A stretch of 64,000 bases of DNA. Origin: Streptosporangium brasiliense (GTDB lineage Bacteria > Actinomycetota > Actinomycetes > Streptosporangiales > Streptosporangiaceae). The first letter of the stretch is position 1. Each line of letters opens with the position of its first letter. The notes below the pieces were generated by a model, which was given only the letters and a program-made list of their open reading frames with translations, had not been told where the DNA came from and ran no database searches. Position numbers and translations under genes: made by a program. The DNA is taken from contig NZ_JAUSRB010000002.1 in NCBI RefSeq assembly GCF_030811595.1, positions 5,952,001 through 6,016,000 of the forward strand, written 5' to 3'. Shown one piece after another: positions 26,359 through 34,941 of this stretch.

Positions 26359-28365
26359 TCAGCGGGTCGTGATCTCGTTGACGGACAGGTTGCCCCAGGT
26401 GCGGTTCGCCGCCTTGACGACCAGGCGCAGCTGGGCGGTGGTGACGGCCGCGGGCAGGGTCACGGCCCGGCGCTCGACGGTCGCCGTGTTGCTCGCCCAG
26501 GTGATCGCCGCGTCGGCCGCCTGGGTGGTCCAGGCCGAGCCGTTCCAGGTCTGGACGTCCAGCTTGGTGATGCCCTGGCCCTGGCCGAAGTGGGTGGCCA
26601 GCACCACCTCGGAGATCCGGCGGGCGCTGGGGAAGGTCAGCGTGATGCTGCCGGGCAGGGTGACGCCGGTGCTCGGGCTGGCCCACGTCACGTAGTCGGA
26701 CCCGTCGGCGAGCGCCGCCGGGGTGGTCGACTGCCCGGCGCCGAACGTGGTGGTCGCGGCCGGGGCGGCCTCGTTCGCGCCCGGGCCGGCGGTGCGCTGC
26801 AGTCCGCCGAGGTCGGGCATGCCGGAGGGGAGCGCGGTGCCGACCGCGTCCCTGCCGCCGTCGGAGGCGACCTCCAGACCCTGGGCGAGCGCCGGCGAGG
26901 CGGCGGTCGGCAGGTAGCCGCCGAGAGCGGTGATCGAGGTGGCCGAGCCGGGCGAGGTCAGCAGCGGATCGTCGGTCAGCGCGGCCTTGTCCTTGGCCGG
27001 CACCGGTCCGCCGTGGAACAGGTTGCGGTCGTAGACGACCTTGCCGCTGTCGTTGTAGGGCAGGTTCGCGCCGTTGTGGATGACGTTGTTGCGGAACCTG
27101 ACGCTGCCGACGGTGGAGTTCCACACCTTGACCAGGCTGAACGACGCCCGGTCCGGGTGGTCGCGGATGAAGGGCGTCAGCGGCACCCAGATGGTGTTGT
27201 TGTAGACGTCGATGTCGGTGGCGTTGGTCGACAGCGCGAACACCTGGTTGGCGTCGCCCTGGCTGACGTTGTAGCGGATCGTCGCCTCGGCGGGACCGCT
27301 GCCGGTGGAGACCGCGATGAAGAAGCCGCCCTCGTTGTCGTGGCTGAAGTTGTACTGCACCAGGCTGCGGTGGGCGGAGGCGTCGGCGTCGAAGGCGTTG
27401 CCGTCGCTGGCCAGGCCCCAGTACTTCGTCCCGGACACCTCGTTGAACTGCACCAGCGTGTCGTCGGTCCCGGCCCACCAGATGCCGACGTTGCCGTGGT
27501 TCTGCGCGGTCCTGTCCACCCGGTTGTGCTCGATGAGGGCGCCGGCGGCCTGCATGACCGTGATGCCGCCCGCGGAGATGTCGTGCACGTTGTTGCCGCG
27601 GACGACGACGCCGGTGCTCGGCGTCCACGGCCGGAAGTCGGCCGCGGGGATGCCCATGAGATCCTCCCACAGGGAGTTCCAGCCCTCGCGCTGCATCCAC
27701 TGCGACCAGGTGACGATGCCGTACGAGCGGGAGTCGGCGACCTCGTTGTCCTCGATGCGCAGGCGCTGGTAGTAGGTGGGGACGTCCTTGCCCCGCGCGC
27801 TGACGATGATCCCGCCCGCCGACGGGTTGGACGACTGGTTGCCCGAGGTGGCGCCCTGGATGGCGTGCACGAAGTTGCCGCGGATGGTGATGCCCGGCAC
27901 GGCCCCCACGTCGGCGGCGCTGACGCCGATGCCGATGCGCGGCGTGGTCCCGGAGCCGGTGTTGGTCACCTCCAGGCCGCTGACCTCGACGTCGTGCTGG
28001 TTCTGCAGTTTGACGGCGGCGTCCACCGCGCCCCCGCCCGCGATGAGCGGTTTTGCGCCGGTGCCGTAGGAGGTGAACGTGATCGGGGCGGTGCCCGTGC
28101 CCGACCCCTTGGGGGCCAGCTGGCCGTTCCACTGGCCGCCGGCCTTGAAGCCGACGGTGTCTCCCGGCTGGAAGGTCTGGGCGTTGACCTTGCCGAGGGT
28201 CTTCCAGGCCGTCGCGGGGCTGCGGCCGTCGGCGCTGTCATCACCGTTCGGATCGACGTAGTAGGCGCTGCTCGCCGCGTGCGCGGCGGGGGCGAGGGCC
28301 GGTAAGCCCGCACCGGCCAGGACGACCGCGAGGGCCGTCCCCGCCAGGCGTGAACCACGTGCCAT
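26359..28365 (-). CDS. Secreted right-handed parallel beta-helix protein with discoidin-type domain
   Basis: 668 residues from ATG 28365 with GGAGAAGGAG just upstream. The signal peptide is MARGSRLAGTALAVVLAGAG with an APAAHAA cleavage region. The helix domain opens with YYVDPNGDDSADGRSPATAW and has turns parallel to the larger homologue at 19421-21862 (RGNNVHDISAGGI, IEHNRVDRTAQ, LVQYNFSHDNEGGFF). One F5/8 type C-like module ends the protein. The two are clear paralogues, this one having a single binding module. It is co-transcribed behind the GH35 gene, which supports a role in degrading the same extracellular polymer. Confidence 0.88.
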   Translation of the reverse strand: MARGSRLAGTALAVVLAGAGLPALAPAAHAASSAYYVDPNGDDSADGRSPATAWKTLGKVNAQTFQPGDTVGFKAGGQWNGQLAPKGSGTGTAPITFTSYGTGAKPLIAGGGAVDAAVKLQNQHDVEVSGLEVTNTGSGTTPRIGIGVSAADVGAVPGITIRGNFVHAIQGATSGNQSSNPSAGGIIVSARGKDVPTYYQRLRIEDNEVADSRSYGIVTWSQWMQREGWNSLWEDLMGIPAADFRPWTPSTGVVVRGNNVHDISAGGITVMQAAGALIEHNRVDRTAQNHGNVGIWWAGTDDTLVQFNEVSGTKYWGLASDGNAFDADASAHRSLVQYNFSHDNEGGFFIAVSTGSGPAEATIRYNVSQGDANQVFALSTNATDIDVYNNTIWVPLTPFIRDHPDRASFSLVKVWNSTVGSVRFRNNVIHNGANLPYNDSGKVVYDRNLFHGGPVPAKDKAALTDDPLLTSPGSATSITALGGYLPTAASPALAQGLEVASDGGRDAVGTALPSGMPDLGGLQRTAGPGANEAAPAATTTFGAGQSTTPAALADGSDYVTWASPSTGVTLPGSITLTFPSARRISEVVLATHFGQGQGITKLDVQTWNGSAWTTQAADAAITWASNTATVERRAVTLPAAVTTAQLRLVVKAANRTWGNLSVNEITTR

Positions 28366-28384
28366 GGTGCTCCTTCTCCTGTGC

Positions 28385-28404
28385 CTCAGGCCGGGCGGCC
28401 TGAG
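28385..28404 (-). terminator. 8-bp stem, 4-nt loop hairpin between GH35 and beta-helix genes
   Basis: CTCAGGCC and GGCCTGAG enclose GGGC in the short gap of an otherwise continuous unit. It may partly terminate or stabilise the upstream message and so set gene ratios. Confidence 0.45.
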
Positions 28405-28409
28405 ACCGG

Positions 28410-30179
28410 TCAGCTGCGGCTCTCTCCCAGGTCGGGGGCCGCGCGGATCTCGACCCGCGGCTGCGCGGGCGCCTCGTCGAGTTCCAGCACGACGAGTTCG
28501 TTGGCGCCCCGGCGCAGCAGCGGCCAGGGCAGGTAGAGGGTGACCTGCGGGCCGCGCGACCAGTAGCGGCCGAGGTTGAAGCCGTTGACCCAGACGTAGC
28601 CCTTGCCCCAGCCGGGCAGGGCGATGAAGCCGTCCCTGACCTCCTCGACGTGCAGGGTCGCGCGGTGGAACGACGGCCCCGCGGCGCTCGTGTCGCGCCC
28701 CCACGGCAGGCCCTCGACCGAGTCGAGCGGGACGGGGTCGATCTCCCAGCCGAAGACGGACTGCCGCTCGTGCCGCACGCCGCCGGTGACGCCCTTGCTC
28801 TCGCCCTGGACCGGGCCGTAGTTGACGCGGCCCATCGCCTCGACGATCAGCGTCACGTCCACGCCGCGCTCCGGGGTGGCCAGGGGCAGCGAGGTGACGG
28901 CGTCGCGCTCCAGGGTCGCCCGGTGGACGCCGTCGATCAGTACGCACGCCCGGTCGTGCAGCCCGGTGACCGTCAGCGGCAGCGCCTCCGGCCGGGGTCC
29001 GGGCACGTGGCCCCGGTAGACCGCCAGCCCGTATGCCTGGCCGAGCTCCTCGAACGTGCGCGGAACGGCGCTGCGCACCGTGCCCGTGGACAGCACGTCC
29101 AGGCAGTCCAGCAGGCTCAGGCGGGCCTCGCACGCGATCTCCCGCGCGGGCAGCGTGGCGACCGGCTCGCGGGACGGCTCGGGCGGCAGCGCCGTGTGGC
29201 GGCCGAGGACCTCGCGGTAGGCCCAGAACTTGGCGGTCGGCTCGCCGTGCTCGGAGATCGGCGCGTCGTAGTCGTAGGAGGTGACCGTCGGCTCGTACCG
29301 GCCGTCGGCCTGCTCGCCCCCCGCGTTCGCGCCGGCCATGAAGCCGAAGTTGGTGCCGCCGTGCGCCATGTAGACGTTGACCGACGCGCCCCGGGTGAGC
29401 AGCTCGTCCAGCAGCTTGGCGACCTCCTCGGGGTCGCGCACGTGGTGCTCCTCGCCCCAGTGGTCGAACCAGCCGTTCCAGAACTCCATGCAGAACTCGG
29501 GGTCGTCGCGGTTCCTGGCGAATTCGGCGAAGTGACCGGCCGGGTCGCTGCCGAAGTTGGCGGTCGCGTAGATCTCCGGCACGGTGCCGCCGGTGACCAT
29601 GAGGCCCCAGCTCCCGTCGGAGGTGAACAGCGGCACGTCGATCCCCCTGCGGGTCAGGCCGCTCGCCAGGTGACGCAGGTAGACATGGTCGTCGCCGTAG
29701 GATCCGTACTCGTTCTCGACCTGCACCATCAGGACGTTGCCGCCCCGGCCGACCTGCCGCGCGGCGATGCGCGGGATCAGCTCGTCGAACCAGCGGTCGA
29801 CGGGCTCCAGCCAGCGGGGGTCGTGGCAGCGCTGCCGGAACTCCAGCCAGGCCGGGATGCCGCCGTTCTCCCATTCCGCGCAGATGTAGGGGCCGGGGCG
29901 GACGATCGCGTACAGCCCGGCCTTCTCGGCGGCGGTGAGGAAGCCTTCCACGTCGGCCAGGCCGGTGAAGGTGAACTCGCCCGGACGGGGCTCGTGCAGG
30001 TTCCACGGCACGTACGTCTCGACCGTGTTCAGCCCCATCGCCCGGAGCTTGGCGAGACGGTCGGGCCACTGCTGGGGCAGCGTCCTGAAGTAGTGCATGG
30101 CGCCCGACAGCACCTGGAACGGTTCGCCGTCGAGGGTAAGGCCGTGGCGGGTGACTTGGAAGCGGCGGCTCATAGGCAT
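28410..30179 (-). CDS. GH35 beta-galactosidase
   Basis: 589 residues with no signal peptide, so it acts inside the cell on imported oligosaccharides. The TIM barrel opens with FQVLSGAMHYFRTLPQQWPD. AEWENGGIPAWL, the acid/base Glu157 in VENEYG, and the nucleophile Glu232 in MEFWNGWFDHWGE are all intact. The C-terminal beta domains include the jelly-roll ending GYVWVNGFNLGRYW. An in-frame ATG lies six bases inside the first. A predicted ROK operator sits about 40 bp upstream, so it is probably induced with the transporter. The family is beta-galactosidase in most characterised members; exo-beta-glucosaminidase occurs in a subset. Confidence 0.95.
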   Translation of the reverse strand: MPMSRRFQVTRHGLTLDGEPFQVLSGAMHYFRTLPQQWPDRLAKLRAMGLNTVETYVPWNLHEPRPGEFTFTGLADVEGFLTAAEKAGLYAIVRPGPYICAEWENGGIPAWLEFRQRCHDPRWLEPVDRWFDELIPRIAARQVGRGGNVLMVQVENEYGSYGDDHVYLRHLASGLTRRGIDVPLFTSDGSWGLMVTGGTVPEIYATANFGSDPAGHFAEFARNRDDPEFCMEFWNGWFDHWGEEHHVRDPEEVAKLLDELLTRGASVNVYMAHGGTNFGFMAGANAGGEQADGRYEPTVTSYDYDAPISEHGEPTAKFWAYREVLGRHTALPPEPSREPVATLPAREIACEARLSLLDCLDVLSTGTVRSAVPRTFEELGQAYGLAVYRGHVPGPRPEALPLTVTGLHDRACVLIDGVHRATLERDAVTSLPLATPERGVDVTLIVEAMGRVNYGPVQGESKGVTGGVRHERQSVFGWEIDPVPLDSVEGLPWGRDTSAAGPSFHRATLHVEEVRDGFIALPGWGKGYVWVNGFNLGRYWSRGPQVTLYLPWPLLRRGANELVVLELDEAPAQPRVEIRAAPDLGESRS

Positions 30180-30214
30180 GGAAGCGTTCTTCTCCTGCGC
30201 GTCGAGCGCCTGCT

Positions 30215-30247
30215 CGACTTACTAATGAAGCGAGGCTAAATATGTAG
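30215..30247 (-). promoter_or_regulatory. Predicted ROK operator ahead of the GH35 unit
   Basis: On the minus strand it reads CATAT-N13-ATTAG, continuing TAAGTCGAG. The right half-site and flank (CATTAGTAAGTCG) almost equal the site at 26224; the left half is degenerate. Confidence 0.55.
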
Positions 30248-30299
30248 CGGAAAGCGCCTTCCCGTCAAGAGGCCACGCGTCCCCCCTCGCGCGCCCCCT

Positions 30300-31454
30300 T
30301 CAGCAGGGCTGGGCTTCGGGCAGCGTGGCGTCCACGTCGTAGAGGCGGGCGTCCACGTGGTCGAGCGCGTGCCGTACCGCGCCGAGCACGACCGCCTGGT
30401 CTCCCAGCGTCGAGACGGCCAGCTCCGGCGGCTCCAGGCAGAGCGGGTCGAGATGGCGGCGCAACGGCTCCAGCAGCACATCGCCCGACCGGGAGACGCC
30501 GCCGCCGATCACGACCAGGTCGGGGTCCATCGTCAGCACCAGCGCGGCGATGCCCTCGGCCAGGTCATGGGCATACTGCTCGACCGCCCAGCGCGCGGCG
30601 GGATCCCCCTGCCTGGCGGCCGCGAAGACCAGCCCGGCCACCTCCTCGGCGGCCGTCCCCGCGGGGAGCCCGGAGAATCCGGCCAGGTGCGAGGGGGCGC
30701 GATGCCAGCCGACCAGAGGCAACGCGCCGATCTCCCCGGCCATGCCGCGCCCGCCGCCGTACAGTTCGCCGCGGATCAGCAGGCCGGCGCCGGTACGCAC
30801 GCCCGACAGCACGAAGACCAGGTCCCGCGCGCCCGTCGCGACGCCCATCCACCGCTCGGCCAGAGCCGCGAGGTTGCAGTCGTTCTCGACCAGGACCACG
30901 GGGCCGATGTCGTCGCCCAGCTCGGCCACCAGATCGACACCCGTCCACTCGGGCAGCGCCACGGAGAGCTTGACCACCCCCTCCCGCGTCACCACGCCCG
31001 TAGTGCCGACGCAGGCGGCCGTCAGGCGACCGGCTTCGAGACCGGCGTCCTTCAACGCCCCGCGGGCGGCGCTCCTGACCCCGTCCAGCCTGTCCGCGCG
31101 GCTCGCCTGCGACGTCAGCCGGGTGACGGACCGGCCCATGACCTGGCCTTCCAGGTCGCAGACGAGCGCCCGCACGGAGTAGGAGCCGACGTCCACGCCG
31201 AGCACGTGCCCGGCCTCCGCGCGGAAGCGGAACAGCCTCCTGGGCCTGCCCATCTGGCCGGTCTCCGGCGGCGACTCGGCCAGCCAGCCCGAGGCCAGCA
31301 GGTCCTCGGCCAGCCCTTCGACGGTGGGCCTGGACAGCCCGGCCCGCGAGGCCAGCTCGGTCAGGCCGATCGCACCGTGCCCGCGCAGCGCGCGCAGGGC
31401 AGTGACCATGTTGATCCGTCTCAGCCTGGAGGTGTCACTGCCGCGTACCCGCAT
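30300..31454 (-). CDS. ROK-family transcriptional repressor
   Basis: 384 residues. The N-terminal winged helix (LTELASRAGLSRPTVEGLAE) is followed by an ASKHA sugar-kinase-like fold (VLGVDVGSYSVRALVCD; VENDCNLAALAE; VIGGG near the end). The Cys-rich zinc motif of classic ROK proteins (C-x-C-G-x-x-G-C) is absent; the equivalent segment reads VGWHRAPSHLAGFSGL. It is preceded by AAGGGAG. It probably represses its own gene, the GH35 unit and the transporter unit through the three matching operators, and releases them on binding the imported sugar. Confidence 0.92.
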   Translation of the reverse strand: MRVRGSDTSRLRRINMVTALRALRGHGAIGLTELASRAGLSRPTVEGLAEDLLASGWLAESPPETGQMGRPRRLFRFRAEAGHVLGVDVGSYSVRALVCDLEGQVMGRSVTRLTSQASRADRLDGVRSAARGALKDAGLEAGRLTAACVGTTGVVTREGVVKLSVALPEWTGVDLVAELGDDIGPVVLVENDCNLAALAERWMGVATGARDLVFVLSGVRTGAGLLIRGELYGGGRGMAGEIGALPLVGWHRAPSHLAGFSGLPAGTAAEEVAGLVFAAARQGDPAARWAVEQYAHDLAEGIAALVLTMDPDLVVIGGGVSRSGDVLLEPLRRHLDPLCLEPPELAVSTLGDQAVVLGAVRHALDHVDARLYDVDATLPEAQPC

Positions 31455-31482
31455 GCCGCTCCCTTGATGACAACGTACTCAG

Positions 31483-31509
31483 ACAAATGAAAACAGCCAT
31501 CATTAGTAG
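31483..31509 (-). promoter_or_regulatory. Predicted ROK operator (autoregulation)
   Basis: On the minus strand CTACTAAT, 13 bases, then ATTTG, about 30 bp ahead of the ROK start codon. The left half is the best match among the three sites and the right half is weaker. Confidence 0.5.
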
Positions 31510-31718
31510 GCCGCAAGTCGGAACGGGCCGCGCCGACCGCCGCTCCGCCAGGCCCCACCTGGCGAACGCGTGCCGGTGCTGGAGCGCACCCAGGTGATCA
31601 CCACCAGGGTACGCGGACCGAGCCCGGCCTTGATCGCGATGACCATGCGGTCGGCCGTGGCCTTCCCCGGGGCGTCGTAGAGCCGGACCTTTCGCACCCG
31701 CGCGCCGGTACGGTTCAC
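31503..31718 (-). pseudogene. 3' remnant of an unidentified gene
   Basis: The minus frame from GTG 31718 (NRTGARVRKVRLYDAPGKAT ... RSGGRRGPFRLAAY) has very high G/C at third positions, so it was coding. A stop lies just upstream in frame, where the opposite strand begins to match a beta-mannosidase. I do not recognise the family. Its stop codon lies inside the ROK operator. It is best read as the C-terminal end of a gene cut by a deletion or rearrangement, though a 71-residue protein is possible. Confidence 0.35.
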
Positions 31719-32147
31719 CTCGGCCTACACCGAGACCGAGGCGGTGCGCAAGCAGGTGGGGGACCGGCCCACCACCTGCACCGAGCCGTTCAACTTCGTG
31801 CGCAAGATGGCGTGCTCGTCCGGCTGGGACTGGGGGCCGACGCTGGTCACGGCGGGCATGTGGCGGTCCGCCTGCCCCGACCGCGACTTCGCCTGCCCGC
31901 CGCCCCGCATGGACGTCGAGGTGGTCCCCACCGCCACCGGCTGCCAGGTTATGATCACCGCGCGCACTCTGATCCGCGACCTGTATCTGCACGCCGACCG
32001 GCTGCACCCGGAGGCCGCCGCCGATCAGGGCCTGACCACCTTGCTGCCGGCGAGCGCCACACCATCGCCGTGCACGGCTGGACGGGCGGACCGGACCAGC
32101 TCGGCGGCGCCGTGCGCTGCGCCAACCCCCGTCGATCCGCCTGACCT
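31684..32147 (+). pseudogene. GH2 beta-mannosidase remnant with the catalytic domain deleted
   Basis: The plus frame gives VRFTSAYTETEAVRKQVGDR and EPFNFVRKMACSSGWDWGPT then LVTAGMWR, the hallmark end of the N-terminal sugar-binding domain of beta-mannosidases. It then jumps to a C-terminal Ig-like segment (PPPRMDVEVVPTATG; ITARTLIRDLYLHADRLHPE). A one-base deletion near 32047 moves the ending (ERHTIAVHGWTGGPD) into another frame. The TIM barrel with both catalytic Glu residues is missing. It ends 10 bp before the GH20 gene, so it was once the preceding gene of that unit. Confidence 0.75.
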
Positions 32148-32156
32148 GGAGTCACC

Positions 32157-33665
32157 GTGCACCTCATCCCCCGCCCGGCCCGCCTGACCACGACACCGGG
32201 CACCTGGCAGCTCACCGAGAACACCGGTCTCATCGCCGACCCCGCCGCCGGTGGGGCCGCCGAACTGCTGCGCGAGCTGGTGGGCAGACCCGCGGGCAGC
32301 AAGCTGGCCCCGGCCGCCGAGCCCGGCCCCGACACCATCCGGCTGCGTGTGGACCCGGCGCTCGCCGACGAGGAGTACCGCTTGTCGGTCTCCACCGAGG
32401 GCGTGGTGATCACGGGTGGCCGGCGCGGCCTGCCGCTCGCCGTCCAGACGTTGCGACAGCTCCTTCCCGCGGAGATCTTCGCCACCGGCCCGGCCGGGGG
32501 AGCGGCGTGGACGGTGCCGTACGTGGAGATCGAGGACGCGCCGCGCTTCGGCTGGCGCGGTGTGATGCTGGACGTGGCCCGCCACTGGTACCCGGTGGCC
32601 TTCCTGCACCGGATGGTCGACCTGGCCGCGTTGCACAAGCTCAACGTCGTCCACCTGCACCTGACCGACGACCAGGGCTGGCGGATGGAGATCGACCGCT
32701 ACCCGCGCCTGACCGAGGTGGGGGCCTGGCGCGCGGAGTCGATGCTCGGCCACTACTCCGAGGGCCGCTACGACGGCGTCCCGCACGGCGGCTTCTACAC
32801 CAAAAGCGAACTGCGCGACCTCGTGGCCCACGCGCGGACGCGCGGCATCACGATCGTCCCCGAGATCGACATGCCCGGCCACATGCGCGCCGCCATCGCC
32901 GCCTACCCCGAACTGGGCGACGACCCGGAACGCGCGCTGCCGGTGGCGACCGCCTGGGGCGTGCACGAGCAGGTGCTGAAGATGTCCGAGGAGACCATCG
33001 CGTTCTGCCGGCACGTGCTGGAGGAGGTGCTGGAGGTCTTCCCGAGCGAGTGGATCCACATCGGCGGCGACGAGTGCCCCAAACGCGAGTGGGAGGAGTC
33101 CGCGTGGACGCAGGCGCGCCTGCGCGAACTGGGCCTGTCGGACGCCCACGCGCTGCAGAGCTGGTTCATCGGCCGCATGGCCGACTTCCTGGCCGAGCGC
33201 GGGCGGCGGCTGATCGGCTGGGACGAGATCCTGCAGGGCGGCCTCGCGCCGGGCGCGACCGTGATGTCCTGGCAGGGCGAGCAGGGCGGCATCGACGCCG
33301 CCCGGGCGGGGCACGACGCGGTGATGTGCCCGCACACGCACACCTACTTCGACTTCTACCAGGCGGAACCGGACGGGGAACCGCTGGCCATCGGCGGGCT
33401 GACCACCCTGGAACACGTCTACGCCTACCGGCCGGTCCCCGCCGGGCTGGAGGCCGAGGCGGCCGGGCACGTCCTCGGCACGCAGGGCCAGCTCTGGAGC
33501 GAATACCTGCCCACCTCGGCCCACGTGGAGTACATGGCCTTCCCCCGGCTGTGCGCCCTGGCCGAGGTCGCCTGGGGCACGGCGGGCGAGTACGCCGGGT
33601 TCACCGAACGCCTGCTCGCCCACCGCCGCCGCCTGGACCACCTCGGTGTCGCCTACCGCCGCTGA
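32157..33665 (+). CDS. GH20 beta-N-acetylhexosaminidase
   Basis: 502 residues from GTG 32157, with no signal peptide. The small N-terminal alpha/beta domain is followed by the GH20 barrel: RGVMLDVARHWYPVAFLHRM, HLHLTDDQGWRMEI, EIDMPGHMRAAIAAYPELG and the catalytic pair Asp305-Glu306 in HIGGDECPK. WSEYLPT and the downstream Trp line the pocket. It removes terminal GlcNAc or GalNAc from oligosaccharides using substrate-assisted catalysis. It follows the decayed beta-mannosidase, a pairing typical of N-glycan or mannose/GlcNAc-oligosaccharide breakdown. Confidence 0.95.
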   Translation: MHLIPRPARLTTTPGTWQLTENTGLIADPAAGGAAELLRELVGRPAGSKLAPAAEPGPDTIRLRVDPALADEEYRLSVSTEGVVITGGRRGLPLAVQTLRQLLPAEIFATGPAGGAAWTVPYVEIEDAPRFGWRGVMLDVARHWYPVAFLHRMVDLAALHKLNVVHLHLTDDQGWRMEIDRYPRLTEVGAWRAESMLGHYSEGRYDGVPHGGFYTKSELRDLVAHARTRGITIVPEIDMPGHMRAAIAAYPELGDDPERALPVATAWGVHEQVLKMSEETIAFCRHVLEEVLEVFPSEWIHIGGDECPKREWEESAWTQARLRELGLSDAHALQSWFIGRMADFLAERGRRLIGWDEILQGGLAPGATVMSWQGEQGGIDAARAGHDAVMCPHTHTYFDFYQAEPDGEPLAIGGLTTLEHVYAYRPVPAGLEAEAAGHVLGTQGQLWSEYLPTSAHVEYMAFPRLCALAEVAWGTAGEYAGFTERLLAHRRRLDHLGVAYRR

Positions 33666-33670
33666 CCGCA

Positions 33671-33850
33671 CTACGCGAACAGGCGGATCTCCTTCAGGCG
33701 GAGGGTGCGCGCGACCGGAGCACGCACACCCGGAACCTGCGGGCCTCGACCGGAGCCGGCAGCGTGATGACGCGCTTGGCGCCGACGGTGCCGCTGGTGA
33801 CACGTTTCTTGACGGCACCCCAAGCAAGGCGACGCCCCACCGGCGCAGGC
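33671..33850 (-). pseudogene. C-terminal discoidin (F5/8 type C) remnant
   Basis: The minus strand reads VTSGTVGAKRVITLPAPVEA then RRFRVCV in one frame and ARTLRLKEIRLFA then stop in another. Joined, they give the closing strands of a F5/8 type C module as found at the end of fucosidases and related glycosidases. A frameshift separates the pieces and nothing upstream remains. It faces the GH20 gene tail to tail. Confidence 0.45.
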
Positions 33851-33891
33851 GCCCTGGATGCCCACGAGGTGGGGAAGTCAGAGGCGTGAGG

Positions 33892-34941
33892 TCACGGAGT
33901 CATGGTGCGGAGCGCGTCGTGGAGCTCGGCCGCGCTCTGGTAGCCGATCGCGGGCTTCTCCTGGAGCGCCTTGTCGATGATGGCGGCCAATGCCGCCGGG
34001 ACTTCCGGGTTGCGGCGGCGGATCGGGACGGGCGGCGACTGTAGGACGACCTGCCACGGGTCCCTGCCGGCCGGGAAATCCCTCGGGTACCGCGCGGTCA
34101 GCGCGTGGTAGAGGCAGGCGGCGAGCGTCCAGACGTCGACCGCCGGCGCGGCGTTGCGGAAGTTGATGACCTGCTGGCGGGGCATGTACCAAGGCTTGCC
34201 CGCGGCAGTGCCGGTCCGGGTCAGGCCGCTGAGACCGGCCTGGTCGAAGGCCTTGGCGAGCCCGAAGTCGCCCACCTTCGGCAGCATCACCTTCAGCGCC
34301 ACTTCTTCGCCGGTGCCCTGGTGGCGGGCGAGGAAGACCGCGCCCATCCCGCCGCGGCCGAGTTCGCGCAGGATCGTGTACCCGGCGATGGAGGAGAGAT
34401 CGCGGCGACCGGCGTACGCGAGCTTCAGCAACATCGCGGCCACCGCGGCCGGTCTGGCCTGGCAGGCGGCGCAGACGTACTCACCGGACCGAGCGCCGAC
34501 CTCGCTGCCCACCTCCCGGTCGCAGACCTTGCACCGGGGCAGCTCCAGCGTGCGCTGCACGCCACCCGCGGCGGGCTGGACACCGACTCGGAAAACTGTT
34601 TCGCCGATCCGGATCTCGTCGCCGTCGGACAGGTCGTGCTCCGGGAACGGCAGCGCCGCGGCTTCCTCAGGGGTCTGGTGTGCCGCGCGCTGGCCGATCT
34701 TCTCGCCGTTGACATAGGTCCCGTTGAGGCTGCCGAAGTCGCGGATGCGCGCGTCCGGGGGGTTGATGTCGAGCAGGCAGTGATGCCGGGAGACGGTACG
34801 GTGATCGGCGTCGTCCGGCAGTCGCGGCGCGCAGTCGTCGGCGCGGCCGAGCACACAGGTGGTTCGCTCGTCGAAGACGTACTCGGTGCGGGCGAGCTTG
34901 CCCTTGACGAGTTTCAGCGTGATGGTTGCCGGTCGCGTCAT
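33892..34941 (-). CDS. FHA / zinc-ribbon protein with a gutted protein-kinase domain
   Basis: 349 residues. Residues 1-120 form an FHA phosphothreonine-binding domain (LGRADDCAPR, SRHHCLLDI, GSLNGTYVNG). A CxxC...CxxC ribbon follows (CKVC 137-140, CAAC 157-160). A kinase domain begins with ILRELGRGGMGAVFLA and VALKV (Lys217), but the next residues are VGDFGLAKAF: about 115 residues holding helix C, the hinge and the HRD-x-K-x-x-N catalytic loop are missing without loss of frame. It cannot be an active kinase unless complemented. Its ATG overlaps the stop of the kinase-TPR-WD40 gene upstream by ATGA, so the two were co-translated partners. Confidence 0.85.
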   Translation of the reverse strand: MTRPATITLKLVKGKLARTEYVFDERTTCVLGRADDCAPRLPDDADHRTVSRHHCLLDINPPDARIRDFGSLNGTYVNGEKIGQRAAHQTPEEAAALPFPEHDLSDGDEIRIGETVFRVGVQPAAGGVQRTLELPRCKVCDREVGSEVGARSGEYVCAACQARPAAVAAMLLKLAYAGRRDLSSIAGYTILRELGRGGMGAVFLARHQGTGEEVALKVMLPKVGDFGLAKAFDQAGLSGLTRTGTAAGKPWYMPRQQVINFRNAAPAVDVWTLAACLYHALTARYPRDFPAGRDPWQVVLQSPPVPIRRRNPEVPAALAAIIDKALQEKPAIGYQSAAELHDALRTMTP

